This document shows positions 24,004-34,006 of a stretch of 40,822 nt of DNA, piece by piece. A program made the position numbers and the translations under genes. How positions within the stretch are numbered: position 1 is the first letter of the stretch; each line of letters begins with the position of its first letter. The DNA is from Steroidobacteraceae bacterium (GTDB taxonomy: Bacteria; Pseudomonadota; Gammaproteobacteria; Steroidobacterales; Steroidobacteraceae): contig JABAQN010000008.1 in NCBI GenBank assembly GCA_019187495.1, positions 1-40,822 of the forward strand, written 5' to 3'. Under the pieces are notes generated by a model, which was given only the letters and a program-made list of their open reading frames with translations, ran no database searches and had not been told where the DNA came from.

Positions 24004-25259
24004 GCGCGCCCCTGGCCGTCGATGTTGCGATCGTGGGCGGCGGCATGGTCGGCGCGAGCCTTGCCGTGGCGTTGCGAGACACCGGACTCACCGTCGCGCT
24101 CATCGAGGGCTTCGCGCCCGATGCGGCCGCACAGCCGAGTTTCGATGAGCGCACGACCGCCATCGGCAACGGTACGCGCGCCGTGTTCGAAGGCCTCGAT
24201 GTGTGGGCGTCGATGCAGGCCGAGAGCGCGGCGATCCGCACCATCCACGTCTCCGATGCCGGCCGCTTCGGCTTCGCACGCCTCGTCGCCGGAGATCTCG
24301 GTCTCGATGCGTTCGGCTACGTGCTGCCGAATCGCGCCATCGGGCGCGCGCTGTGGGCGGCGCTCGCGTCGGCGCCGCGTCTTGCGACTTTCGTCCCGGC
24401 GCGCCCCATCGATGCCGCGGTGAGGCGTGACGGCGCCGTGCTCGAAGTGGAGCGCCCGGGCGGTGGGCGTGAGACGGTGCGCGCCGCGCTGCTGGTGGCG
24501 GCCGACGGGGCGCAATCGATGCTGCGCGCGAAGTTCGCCCTGCCGTCGCATGTCGAGGATTACGGCCAGGTCGCGATCGTCGCGAATGTCGCCAGCGATC
24601 GCCGGCACGATGGCACGGCGTACGAGCGCTTCACGAGTGTCGGTCCGCTCGCGCTGCTGCCGCTCGCCGACGGCAGCTACACGGCCGTCTGGGCGCTCGC
24701 GCCCGAAGCGGCCGAGCGCGCCCGCGCACTGCCGGCCGGCGAGTTCCTCGTCGAACTGCAGCAACGCTTCGGCTGGCGGGTCGGGCGTTTCCTGCGCCTC
24801 GGTACGCGCGTGTCCTATCCGCTCGCGCTGACGCGAAGCGATGCGACGCACGCCGAGCGTCTCGTCCTGATCGGCAATGCCGCGCAGTCGCTGCATCCGG
24901 TGGCGGCGCAGGGCTTCAATCTCGGATTGCGTGATGCGGCGACCCTCGCCGAGTTGCTCATCGCGGCGAAAGCGGGCGGCGAGGACCTCGGCAGCGACAC
25001 GGTGCTCGAGCGGTTTGCGGCGGCGCGCAGCGCGGATCGCGGTGGCGTGACCCACTTTACCGACGGCCTCGTGAAGCTCTTCCGCGATGACCGTCGGGGA
25101 GTGGCGCTGCTGCGCGACCTGGGGCTGCTGCTCTTCGATCTGGCGCCACCCGCGAAAAAGGCACTTTCGCGCGTGAGCTGGGGTTTTGCGGGGCGCCTGC
25201 CGCGCCTCGCGCGCGGCCTCGGGCCGGGCGGGCGGACGACGCGGCGCGTGCCGCCATGA
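24000..25259 (+). CDS. ubiH: 2-octaprenyl-6-methoxyphenol hydroxylase UbiH
   Basis: UbiH is the FAD monooxygenase for the C1 hydroxylation in ubiquinone synthesis. The 419-residue protein begins with the dinucleotide-binding VAIVGGGMVGASLAVAL (residues 9-25), has the central ADGAQSMLR (DG motif), and a C-terminal FAD motif reading GNAAQSLHPVAAQGFNLG, with Asn in place of Asp as in E. coli UbiH. The GTG start at 24000 overlaps the pepP stop. The ubiI ATG overlaps its own stop (ATGA), so pepP, ubiH and ubiI are translationally coupled. Confidence 0.94.
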   Translation: MSAPLAVDVAIVGGGMVGASLAVALRDTGLTVALIEGFAPDAAAQPSFDERTTAIGNGTRAVFEGLDVWASMQAESAAIRTIHVSDAGRFGFARLVAGDLGLDAFGYVLPNRAIGRALWAALASAPRLATFVPARPIDAAVRRDGAVLEVERPGGGRETVRAALLVAADGAQSMLRAKFALPSHVEDYGQVAIVANVASDRRHDGTAYERFTSVGPLALLPLADGSYTAVWALAPEAAERARALPAGEFLVELQQRFGWRVGRFLRLGTRVSYPLALTRSDATHAERLVLIGNAAQSLHPVAAQGFNLGLRDAATLAELLIAAKAGGEDLGSDTVLERFAAARSADRGGVTHFTDGLVKLFRDDRRGVALLRDLGLLLFDLAPPAKKALSRVSWGFAGRLPRLARGLGPGGRTTRRVPP

Positions 25260-26476
25260 TTCCCGACTACGACCTCGCCATCGTGGGTGGCGGCGCCGTT
25301 GGTGCGGCCTTTGCCGCGCTCGCGGTGCGCGCGGCGGGCTTTTCCGGTGCGCGCGTCGCCGTGATCGAGCGCGAGCGTCCGCCGGCATTCGTCGCGGGCG
25401 AAGCCTATGACCTGCGTGTCGTGGCCTTGTCGCGTGCCAGCACGCGCATCCTCGCCGCGGCGGGCGCGTGGGAAGCGATCGCCGCCACGCGCATCAGCCC
25501 GTACGAGCGCATGCGGGTGTGGCATGCGTCGTTCGCGGTCGACAGCCCGGCTGCGCTCGAGTTCGATGCGGCCGAACTCGGCGAACCGAACCTCGGCTAC
25601 ATCGTCGAGAGCCGGCTCATCCAGTCGGCGCTGCTGGCCTCGCTCGAAGCGAGTGGCGTCAGCATCTTGGCGGGCGCAGTCGAGGCGTTGTCGCTCGCGC
25701 CCGACATGGCGGCGGTCGATCTCGGGGGGCGGCGCATCACCGCGCGTCTCGTCATCGGCGCCGATGGCGGGCGTTCGCGCGTGCGTGACCTCGCGGGGCT
25801 TCCCGTGCACACGCGCGACTATGGGCAACAGGCGATCGTCGCGAATGTGGCGACCGCGCGGCCGCACGCGGACACCGCGTGGCAGCGCTTCCTCGGCTAC
25901 GGCACGCTCGCTTTCCTGCCGCTCGCCAACGGCCAGTGCTCGATCGTCTGGTCGGTCGACAACGAGCGCGCGGCGGCGCTCCGATCGCTCGACGTGCCTG
26001 CATTCGAACGCGAGCTCACGGAAGCGCTCGACGGCGCACTGGGCGAGGTGCGGCTCGCGAGCAGCCGCGTCGCGATTCCGCTCGTCGCAACACGGGCCGA
26101 ACGCTACGCGCTCGAGCGCTGCGTCCTCATCGGCGATGCGGCGCACACCGTGCATCCGCTGGCGGGCCAGGGTGTCAATCTCGGCTTCCTCGATGCCGCG
26201 ACGCTCGCCGAGGAACTCGCGGCGGGACGCGCCGAGCGCGAGGATCCGGGCGCGCTGCGCCTGTTGCGTCGCCACGAACGCCGCCGCCGCCCGCACAATG
26301 AGCTGATGTCGCGCGCGATGGGCGGTTTCAACGATTTCCTCGCGATGGGGCACGGACCGATGGCCGCGGTCGCGCGTCGCGGTCTCGGGGTGGTGAACCG
26401 GATGGGGCCGGTGAAGCGTGTGTTCGCGGCACGCGCGCTCGGAATCGCGGGGGATGTTCCGCGGTTTGCGAAATAG
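25256..26476 (+). CDS. ubiI: 2-octaprenylphenol hydroxylase UbiI (VisC family)
   Basis: UbiI catalyses the C5 hydroxylation in ubiquinone synthesis; the product is a UbiH/UbiF/VisC-family FAD monooxygenase of 406 residues. It has the N-terminal DLAIVGGGAVGAAFAAL fold, the DG motif GADGGRSRVRDLAGLP and the C-terminal GDAAHTVHPLAGQGVNLG. UbiI rather than UbiF is chosen by position after ubiH, as in E. coli, and because Coq7 already supplies the C6 step. Its ATG overlaps the ubiH stop by 4 nt. phhB converges on its end 22 nt away. Confidence 0.9.
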   Translation: MIPDYDLAIVGGGAVGAAFAALAVRAAGFSGARVAVIERERPPAFVAGEAYDLRVVALSRASTRILAAAGAWEAIAATRISPYERMRVWHASFAVDSPAALEFDAAELGEPNLGYIVESRLIQSALLASLEASGVSILAGAVEALSLAPDMAAVDLGGRRITARLVIGADGGRSRVRDLAGLPVHTRDYGQQAIVANVATARPHADTAWQRFLGYGTLAFLPLANGQCSIVWSVDNERAAALRSLDVPAFERELTEALDGALGEVRLASSRVAIPLVATRAERYALERCVLIGDAAHTVHPLAGQGVNLGFLDAATLAEELAAGRAEREDPGALRLLRRHERRRRPHNELMSRAMGGFNDFLAMGHGPMAAVARRGLGVVNRMGPVKRVFAARALGIAGDVPRFAK

Positions 26477-26498
26477 CTGGAAGGCGAACGGCGCGGGC

Positions 26499-26801
26499 TC
26501 AGCCGAGCGGAATCCGATCTGCCTTCAGCGCCAGGTCGAAATCCTTCCCCGTCAGCCCGCCCGCCGAGTGCGTCGTGAACGTGACGCGGCAATAGCTGTA
26601 GCCGACCGCGAGATCGGGGTGATGATCCTCGACATTCGCGATGTGCGCGAGCGCGTTGACGAAACTCATGGTGTGGAAAAAATCGCGGAACGCGAATTCG
26701 CGCCGGATCGAGCGGCCGTCGGCCGCGAGCTGCCATCCGCCGTGCAGGCTCGCCATGAGCCGCTCCGCCTCGGCGCGTGCGAGCGCGCGCGGCGCGGTCA
26801 T
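26499..26801 (-). CDS. phhB: Pterin-4a-carbinolamine dehydratase
   Basis: This enzyme dehydrates 4a-hydroxytetrahydropterin, recycling the cofactor of aromatic amino-acid hydroxylases. The 100-residue protein shows FAFRDFFHTMSFVNALA, the catalytic histidine region EDHHPDLAVGYSYCRV and TTHSAGGLTGKDFDLA, all standard for the family. I chose the ATG at 26801, 7 nt after the ispG stop; an upstream ATG at 26831 would overlap ispG by 23 nt. No phenylalanine hydroxylase gene is in the window. It sits on the ispG transcript, between ubiI and the gcv region. Confidence 0.92.
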   Translation of the reverse strand: MTAPRALARAEAERLMASLHGGWQLAADGRSIRREFAFRDFFHTMSFVNALAHIANVEDHHPDLAVGYSYCRVTFTTHSAGGLTGKDFDLALKADRIPLG

Positions 26802-26808
26802 CGGCCGC

Positions 26809-28038
<1,230 letters not shown>

Positions 28039-28044
28039 CCGATG

Positions 28045-28050
28045 ATTCTA
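28045..28050 (-). promoter_or_regulatory. -10 element of ispG
   Basis: TAGAAT on the minus strand ends 6 nt before the ispG ATG. Because ispG is the first gene after a divergent unit, a promoter is required here. The transcript would start at or next to the ATG. Confidence 0.55.
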
Positions 28051-28064
28051 GTCGCTGCGCCGGC

Positions 28065-28073
28065 TGGTATCAT
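28065..28073 (+). promoter_or_regulatory. Extended -10 promoter of the gcv operon
   Basis: TGGTATCAT is an extended -10 (TGn plus TATCAT). Its start point would be about 28080, just before the glycine riboswitch. It is only 14 nt from the opposing ispG -10. Confidence 0.5.
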
Positions 28074-28097
28074 GTCGCCGCCCGCCGCTCATCAAGA

Positions 28098-28290
28098 CTG
28101 ACCGGAGAGATCCTTCGCCCGAGGGGGAGAGGACGCCGAAGGCGCAAGTTCCGCCCGGAAACGCTCAGGCAAAAGAACGGCAGATCCGAGGCGGGCTCTG
28201 GAGAGCGGTGGGCCCGGCCCACCCACCGAAGGGGTGCGGCAGGTCCCGGTGGACCGGCCCGATCTCTCAGGTCACAGGACAGAGGGGCGG
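28098..28290 (+). promoter_or_regulatory. Tandem glycine riboswitch
   Basis: Two glycine aptamers lie in series. The first contains GGAGAG, the core GCCGAAGGCGCAAG (28135-28148) and CTCAGGCAAAAGAAC (28164-28178). The second contains CTGGAGAG, CACCGAAGGGGTGCGGCAGG and CTCTCAGG followed by GGACAGAG (28265-28284). The linker is short, as required for the composite structure. It ends about 15-20 nt before the gcvT ATG, so glycine probably opens the ribosome-binding region or prevents premature termination. Glycine then induces its own cleavage system. Confidence 0.93.
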
Positions 28291-28305
28291 TGGAAGTGAG
28301 TCCAC

Positions 28306-29409
28306 ATGGGACGACGAACACCGCTTCATGACCTGCATGTCCGGCTCGGCGCACGGATGGTCGACTTCGGCGGCTGGGACATGCCCGTGCACTACGGCTC
28401 GCAGATCGACGAGCACCACGCGGTGCGCCGCTTCGCGGGCGTCTTCGACGTCTCGCACATGTGCGTCGTCGATCTCGGGGGCGAGCGTGTGCGCCCGTTC
28501 CTGTCGTATCTCGTCGCGAACGATGTCGGCAAGCTGAAGCTGCCCGGCAAGGCGCTCTACAGCTGCCTGCTCGACGAGCGGGGCGGGGTGCTCGACGACC
28601 TGATCATTTATTACCTCTCCGAGCAGTTCTTCCGGCTCGTCGTGAACGCGGGCACGCGCGACAAGGATCTCGCGTGGATCCGCGCGCACGCCGCGCGCTT
28701 CGGCGTCGAGGTCACCGAGCGCGCCGATCTCGCGATGCTCGCGGTGCAGGGGCCGGGCGCGCGCCGCCTCGTCGAGGGACTCCTGCCGGCTTCGCCCGCC
28801 GACCCGGGCGCGCGCGAGGCCGTGATGGCGCTCACGCCGTTCAGCGCCCGCGCGATCGGCGACTGGTTCGTCGCGCGCACGGGTTACACCGGCGAGGACG
28901 GTTTCGAGATCATGCTGCCCGCGTCCGGCGCGGAGCCGCTGTGGGTCGCGCTCAATGCGCGCGAGGTGCGCTCCTGCGGCCTCGGCGCGCGCGATACGCT
29001 GCGGCTCGAGGCAGGCATGAACCTGTACGGCAACGACATGGGCGAGACGACGAACCCGCTCGAGTCGGGCCTCGCCTGGACCGTCGCGTTCGAGCCGGCC
29101 GGGCGCGATTTCGTCGGCCGCGCGGCGCTCGAGGCCATCCGCGGCCGCGGCGTCGCGCAGAAGCTCGTCGGGCTCTTGCTCGAGGAGCGCGGCGTGCTGC
29201 GCAGCCACCAGAAAGTCGTCGTGCCGGATGTCGGCGAGGGCGAGGTGACGAGCGGCACGTTCTCGCCGACGCTCGAGAAGTCGATCGCGCTCGCGCGCGT
29301 CCCTGCCGCGACCGGCGAGCGCGTGCAGGTCGACATCCGCGGCAAGCTGCTCGCCGCGCGTGTCGTCAAGCCCCCCTTCGTCCGCCACGGCAAGATCCTC
29401 GTTTCCTGA
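28306..29409 (+). CDS. gcvT: Glycine cleavage T protein (aminomethyltransferase)
   Basis: GcvT transfers the methylene group from the aminomethyl arm of the H protein to tetrahydrofolate and releases ammonia. The 367-residue protein shows [23 protein letters not shown] at its start (motif [10 protein letters not shown]), the folate-binding [33 protein letters not shown] and a C-terminal barrel with [17 protein letters not shown]. The ATG at 28306 follows the riboswitch directly. gcvH follows 13 nt downstream. Confidence 0.96.
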   Translation: MGRRTPLHDLHVRLGARMVDFGGWDMPVHYGSQIDEHHAVRRFAGVFDVSHMCVVDLGGERVRPFLSYLVANDVGKLKLPGKALYSCLLDERGGVLDDLIIYYLSEQFFRLVVNAGTRDKDLAWIRAHAARFGVEVTERADLAMLAVQGPGARRLVEGLLPASPADPGAREAVMALTPFSARAIGDWFVARTGYTGEDGFEIMLPASGAEPLWVALNAREVRSCGLGARDTLRLEAGMNLYGNDMGETTNPLESGLAWTVAFEPAGRDFVGRAALEAIRGRGVAQKLVGLLLEERGVLRSHQKVVVPDVGEGEVTSGTFSPTLEKSIALARVPAATGERVQVDIRGKLLAARVVKPPFVRHGKILVS

Positions 29410-29422
29410 CCGGAGAGACCTC

Positions 29423-29818
29423 ATGAGCCAGATTCCCGCAGACCTCAAGTACGCGAAAAGCCACGAGTGGGTGAAACCGCTCGCCGACGGCACGGTCGAA
29501 ATCGGCATCAGCGACCACGCGCAGTCGGCGCTCGGCGACCTGGTGTTCGTCGAAGTGCCGGCCGTGGGCCGCACGCTCGCGGCCGGCGAGGCGTGTGCCG
29601 TGGTCGAGTCGGTCAAGGCGGCGTCGGATGTCTACAGCCCGCTCGCCGGCACCGTGACGGCGGCGAACGGCGAGCTTGCGAGCGCGCCGGAGCTGATCAA
29701 CCAGGACCCGTACGGCGGGGGCTGGCTGATCCGCCTGAAGCCGGTCGACTCCGGCGCCATCGATGCGCTGCTGTCGGCGACGGATTACGAGGCGCAGTTG
29801 CAGGCCGAAGGCGCGTGA
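29423..29818 (+). CDS. gcvH: Glycine cleavage H protein
   Basis: GcvH is the lipoylated shuttle of the glycine cleavage complex. The 131-residue protein carries the lipoylation lysine K65 in [16 protein letters not shown]. Other family segments are [30 protein letters not shown] and the C-terminal [14 protein letters not shown] Shine-Dalgarno (GGAGAG) precedes the ATG. gcvPA starts 10 nt downstream. Confidence 0.97.
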   Translation: MSQIPADLKYAKSHEWVKPLADGTVEIGISDHAQSALGDLVFVEVPAVGRTLAAGEACAVVESVKAASDVYSPLAGTVTAANGELASAPELINQDPYGGGWLIRLKPVDSGAIDALLSATDYEAQLQAEGA

Positions 29819-29828
29819 GGGGATAGCC

Positions 29829-31202
29829 ATGCCGTTCATTCCGCACACCGACGACGACGTTCGCGAGATGCTCGCGGCGATCGGCGCGCCGTCGATCGAG
29901 GCGCTGTTCGACGAGATCCCGCGTGAGCTGCGCACGAAGGCGCTCGCCGGCGTACCCGAGGGGCTCTCCGAGATCGAGATCGGCCGGCTGATGAGCGAGC
30001 GTGCGCGGCAGGACGGGCGGCCGCTCTCCTTCATCGGGGCGGGCGCCTACGAGCATCACATTCCGTCGGCGGTGTGGGCGATCGTGACGCGCGGCGAGAT
30101 CTACAGCGCCTACACGCCCTACCAGGCCGAGGCGAGCCAGGGGACGCTGCAGGCGATCTACGAATACCAGACGATGATGGCGTCGCTGACCGGCATGCAG
30201 GTGTCGAACGCGACGCTGTACGACGGCGGTTCCGCGCTCGCCGAGGCGGCGCTGATGGCGGTGCGCGCGCACCGCAAGTCGAAGTCGCTGCGCTTTCTCG
30301 TGCCGGCGAACGTGCACCCGCATTACCGCAAGGTCGCGGTCGCGACCGCCGGCAACCAGGACCTGAGGTTTGATTCCGTTCCATACGAGCGCGGGACCGG
30401 GCGGGTCGACATCGCCGCGCTGGCGAAGCACGCCGGCGAGGACATCACCGCGCTCGTGATCCAGCAGCCGAATTTCTTCGGCATGCTGGAGGATGTCGAT
30501 GCGCTCACCGACTGGGCGCATGCGCAGGGTGCATTCGTCATCGCGGTGGTGAATCCCACCTCGCTCGCGCTGCTGAAGCCGCCCGGCGAGTGGGGCGCCA
30601 GGGGCGCCGACATCGTCGTGGGCGAGGGCCAGCCGCTCGGCGTGCCGCTGTCGTCCGGCGGGCCCTACTTCGGCTTCATGACGACGCGCATGGAGCACGT
30701 GCGGCAGATGCCGGGACGCATCGTCGGGCGCACCGTCGATCTCGACGGGCGCGAGGGTTTCGCCCTCACGTTGCAGGCGCGCGAACAGCATATCCGCCGC
30801 GGCAAGGCGACCTCGAACATCTGCACGAATCAGGGCCTGCTGATGACGGCGGCGACGATCTATCTCTCGATCATGGGGCCCGAGGGGCTCGAGCGGGTCG
30901 CCGCGCAGTCCGCGGCGCGCACGCGCGAGCTGGTCGCGGCGCTCACTGCCGTGAAGGGCGTGCGCCGCTGTTTCGAGGGGCCGCATTTCCACGAGGCCGT
31001 CATCGCGCTCGACCGGCCGGTCGCGGGCGTGCTGCGCGAGCTCGCGAACCGCGGCATCCTGGGCGGCTTCGACCTTTCGACGCATTACCCGGAACTCGGC
31101 GCCGCATTGCTCGTCTGTGCGACCGAAATGCGCACCGCCGCCGACATCGAACGCTACGCCGGCACGCTCACCGAAGCGCTGCGCGCCGCGCGTGCCGCCT
31201 GA
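29829..31202 (+). CDS. gcvPA: Glycine dehydrogenase (decarboxylating) subunit 1
   Basis: GcvPA is the N-terminal half of the P protein, split from the PLP-binding half. The heterotetramer decarboxylates glycine and loads the aminomethyl group on GcvH. The 457-residue protein starts [17 protein letters not shown] and includes [20 protein letters not shown] (motif PYQAEASQG), [15 protein letters not shown] and [19 protein letters not shown]. It has the PLP-enzyme fold but no catalytic lysine, as expected. gcvPB follows 15 nt later. The split form is common in Xanthomonadales relatives and Gram-positives, while E. coli has a fused gcvP. Confidence 0.96.
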   Translation: MPFIPHTDDDVREMLAAIGAPSIEALFDEIPRELRTKALAGVPEGLSEIEIGRLMSERARQDGRPLSFIGAGAYEHHIPSAVWAIVTRGEIYSAYTPYQAEASQGTLQAIYEYQTMMASLTGMQVSNATLYDGGSALAEAALMAVRAHRKSKSLRFLVPANVHPHYRKVAVATAGNQDLRFDSVPYERGTGRVDIAALAKHAGEDITALVIQQPNFFGMLEDVDALTDWAHAQGAFVIAVVNPTSLALLKPPGEWGARGADIVVGEGQPLGVPLSSGGPYFGFMTTRMEHVRQMPGRIVGRTVDLDGREGFALTLQAREQHIRRGKATSNICTNQGLLMTAATIYLSIMGPEGLERVAAQSAARTRELVAALTAVKGVRRCFEGPHFHEAVIALDRPVAGVLRELANRGILGGFDLSTHYPELGAALLVCATEMRTAADIERYAGTLTEALRAARAA

Positions 31203-31217
31203 TACAGGAAACCCGTC

Positions 31218-32693
31218 ATGCCGCACCGACGTGAAAAGCTGATCTTCGAGTACTCGCGGACAGGCCGCGGCGCGAGCGGGCAGTGGCCCGCGAAAGTGGC
31301 GCCGCCAGCCGACATCCCGGCGGGCCTGCGCCGCCGCTCGCGCCCGCTCCTGCCGGAGGTCAGCGAACTCGAGGCGGTACGCCACTACACCCGCCTCTCG
31401 CAGCTCAACTTCTCGATCGACACGCACTTCTATCCGCTCGGCTCGTGCACGATGAAGTACAACCCGAAGGCGTGCAACCAGTATGCGATGCTGCCGGAGT
31501 TCACCGCTCGCCATCCGCTCGGGCCCGAGTCGCACGGCCAGGGGTTTCTCGCCTGCATGCACGAACTGCAGGAAATGCTGAAAGAGGTGACCGGCATGCG
31601 CGGCGTGTCGCTCACGCCGATGGCAGGCGCGCACGGCGAGTTCGCCGGCGTCGCGATGATCCGCGCCTACCACCGTGCGCGCGGCGATCTCGCGCGCAAC
31701 GAGATCATCGTGCCCGAGGCCGCGCACGGCACGAACCCGGCGACCGCGACGATGTGTGGCTGTGTCGTGCGCGAGATCCCGGTGCTCGCCGACGGCGACG
31801 TCGATGTCGAAGCGCTGAAAGCGGCCGTCGGGCCGAACACGGCGGGCATCATGCTGACCAATCCCTCGACGCTCGGCGTGTTCGAGCGGCGCATCAGGGA
31901 GGTGGCCGAGATCGTGCACGCCGCGGGCGGGCTCCTCTACTACGACGGCGCGAACCTGAACGCGATCCTCGGCAAGGTGCGCCCCGGCGACATGGGGTTC
32001 GATGTGATCCACGTGAACCTGCACAAGACTTTCTCGACGCCGCACGGTGGCGGCGGTCCCGGTTCGGGCGCGGTCGGCGTCAGCGAGCGGCTGCTGCCGT
32101 TCCTCCCGATCCCGATCGTCGGCCGCGAGGGTGACCGCTACCGCTGGCTCGGCGAGCAGGACCTGCCGCAGTCGATCGGTCGGCTGTCGGCGTTCATGGG
32201 CAACGCCGGCGTGCTGCTGCGCGCCTATGTCTACATGCGCATGCTCGGGCGCGAAGGCATGGGCCGCGTCGGCGACTATGCCACGCTCAACGCGAACTAC
32301 CTGCTCGCGCGCCTGACCCAGGCCGGCTTCGACGCCGCGTACCCGAAACGGCGCGCGAGCCACGAGTTCATCATCACCGCCAAGCGCCAGGCGAAAGACC
32401 ACAATGTCACGGCGATGGACATCGCCAAGCGCCTGCTCGACTACGGCTTCCACGCGCCGACGACCTACTTCCCGCTGCTGGTGCCCGAGTGCCTGCTGAT
32501 CGAGCCGACCGAGACCGAGAGCAAGGAGGCGCTCGACGGCTTCATCGACGCGATGGTGAAGATCAGGCAGGAAGCCGAAGCGGATCCGCAGCTGCTCAAG
32601 GGCGCCCCGCACACCCTGCCGGTACGCCGGCTCGACGATGTGCGCGCGGCGCGCCAGCTCGATCTCGCCTGGCGGCCGGAGGCGACGGCCTGA
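31218..32693 (+). CDS. gcvPB: Glycine dehydrogenase (decarboxylating) subunit 2
   Basis: GcvPB is the catalytic, PLP-binding half of the split P protein. The 491-residue sequence shows [28 protein letters not shown], and the PLP lysine in [19 protein letters not shown]. It starts 15 nt after gcvPA and its TGA shares one base with the dgkA ATG, so dgkA may be translated by coupling. With gcvT, gcvH and gcvPA this completes the glycine-specific proteins; the L protein (lipoamide dehydrogenase) is elsewhere. Confidence 0.97.
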   Translation: MPHRREKLIFEYSRTGRGASGQWPAKVAPPADIPAGLRRRSRPLLPEVSELEAVRHYTRLSQLNFSIDTHFYPLGSCTMKYNPKACNQYAMLPEFTARHPLGPESHGQGFLACMHELQEMLKEVTGMRGVSLTPMAGAHGEFAGVAMIRAYHRARGDLARNEIIVPEAAHGTNPATATMCGCVVREIPVLADGDVDVEALKAAVGPNTAGIMLTNPSTLGVFERRIREVAEIVHAAGGLLYYDGANLNAILGKVRPGDMGFDVIHVNLHKTFSTPHGGGGPGSGAVGVSERLLPFLPIPIVGREGDRYRWLGEQDLPQSIGRLSAFMGNAGVLLRAYVYMRMLGREGMGRVGDYATLNANYLLARLTQAGFDAAYPKRRASHEFIITAKRQAKDHNVTAMDIAKRLLDYGFHAPTTYFPLLVPECLLIEPTETESKEALDGFIDAMVKIRQEAEADPQLLKGAPHTLPVRRLDDVRAARQLDLAWRPEATA

Positions 32694-33058
32694 TGGAACG
32701 CGACAAGCCGCGCGGCGTGCTGCGCGTGCTGCGGGCGTTCGATGCGAGCTTCAAGGGGCTCGCCGGCGCGTGGCGCGAAGAAGCAGCCTTCCGCCAGGAG
32801 ATCGCGGTCGCGCTCCTTGCGGTCCCCGCCGGCCTCTGGCTTGGACGCAGCGGCGTCGAACGTGCTCTACTCGTCGCGCCGGTGCTGCTGGTGCTGGTGG
32901 TCGAGCTCGTCAACAGCGCCATCGAGGCGACCGTCGACCGCATCGGCCGCGAACAGCATCGGCTCGCGGGGCTCGCGAAGGACATCGGCTCGGCGGCCGT
33001 GCTCATGGCGATCGTGCTGTGCGGTGTCGTCTGGGCGCTCGTGCTCATCGGCCGCTGA
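32693..33058 (+). CDS. dgkA: Diacylglycerol kinase DgkA
   Basis: DgkA is the small trimeric membrane kinase that recycles diacylglycerol to phosphatidic acid. The 121-residue protein (E. coli 122) has three transmembrane helices (about residues 38-52, 55-75 and 97-119), the surface helix with EEAAFRQEIAVAL and the catalytic stretch ELVNSAIEATVDRIG. The ATG overlaps the gcvPB stop by one base. It ends 14 nt before the kinase gene. Confidence 0.95.
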   Translation: MERDKPRGVLRVLRAFDASFKGLAGAWREEAAFRQEIAVALLAVPAGLWLGRSGVERALLVAPVLLVLVVELVNSAIEATVDRIGREQHRLAGLAKDIGSAAVLMAIVLCGVVWALVLIGR

Positions 33059-33072
33059 ACGACTGGAGATTC

Positions 33073-34005
33073 ATGTCTGCACTGATCTGTGGCTCGGTCG
33101 CCTACGACACCGTGATGGTCTTCGACGGACGATTCAAGGACCACATCCTTCCCGACCGGATCCATCTCCTCAATGTCTCGTTCCTCGTGCCGGGCATGCG
33201 GCGCAATTTCGGCGGCTGTGCCGGCAACATTGCCTACAACCTCAAGCTGCTCGGCGGCGAGGGACACGCGATGGCGGTCGTGGGCAGCGACTTCGGCCCC
33301 TACGAGGCGTGGATGCGCGCCAACGGCCTGTCGCTCGCCTATATCGACCGCATGGAGAGCGAGTACACGCCGCAGGCGTACATCACGACCGACCTCGACT
33401 CGAACCAGATCACGGCGTTCCATCCGGGCTCGATGATGTTCGCGCATCGCCAGCGCGTGCCGCCCGACGCGGGCATCCGCATCGGCGTCGTCGCGCCCGA
33501 GAATCGCGAAGGCATGATCGAACACTCGCGGCAGTTCGTCGCGGCGGGCATCCCGGTGCTGTTCGATCCGGGGCAGGGGCTGCCGCTCTTCACGGGGGAC
33601 GACCTGCGCCGGTTCATCGACGAGGCGACCTGGGTCGCCGTCAATGACTACGAGGCGAACCTGCTCGCCGATCGCACCGGCCTGTCGCTCGAGGCGATCG
33701 CCGCGAAAGTCGATGCGCTGGTCGTCACGCGCGCAGGCAAGGGCTCGAGCATATACGCAGGCGGCAAGGTGCACGAGATTCCGGCCGCGCCCATCGCCGC
33801 AATCTCGGATCCGACCGGCTGCGGCGATGCGTACCGCGCCGGGCTCATCCACGGGCTGCAGCAGCGGCTCGACTGGCCGACGACCGGCCGGATCGCCTCG
33901 CTGATGGGCGCGATCAAGATCGAGCACCACGGCACGCAGAACCATCGATTCAGCCGCGCCGACTTCGAGGCGCGCTTCCGCGACAGTTTCGGCCGGGGAA
34001 TCTGA
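33073..34005 (+). CDS. PfkB-family sugar/nucleoside kinase (adenosine kinase-like)
   Basis: This 310-residue ribokinase-fold protein probably phosphorylates a nucleoside or sugar. The N-terminal substrate region has NFGGCAGNIAYNLKLLGG, a version of the PfkB signature 1, and the C-terminal signature SDPTGCGDAYRAGLIHG contains the catalytic Asp in TGCGD, with Cys in the usual Ala position. The sequence resembles bacterial adenosine kinase-type members more than fructokinases, but the substrate cannot be fixed from sequence. A GGAGA Shine-Dalgarno precedes the ATG. It is followed by the protease gene after one base. Confidence 0.82.
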   Translation: MSALICGSVAYDTVMVFDGRFKDHILPDRIHLLNVSFLVPGMRRNFGGCAGNIAYNLKLLGGEGHAMAVVGSDFGPYEAWMRANGLSLAYIDRMESEYTPQAYITTDLDSNQITAFHPGSMMFAHRQRVPPDAGIRIGVVAPENREGMIEHSRQFVAAGIPVLFDPGQGLPLFTGDDLRRFIDEATWVAVNDYEANLLADRTGLSLEAIAAKVDALVVTRAGKGSSIYAGGKVHEIPAAPIAAISDPTGCGDAYRAGLIHGLQQRLDWPTTGRIASLMGAIKIEHHGTQNHRFSRADFEARFRDSFGRGI

Positions 34006-34006
34006 C

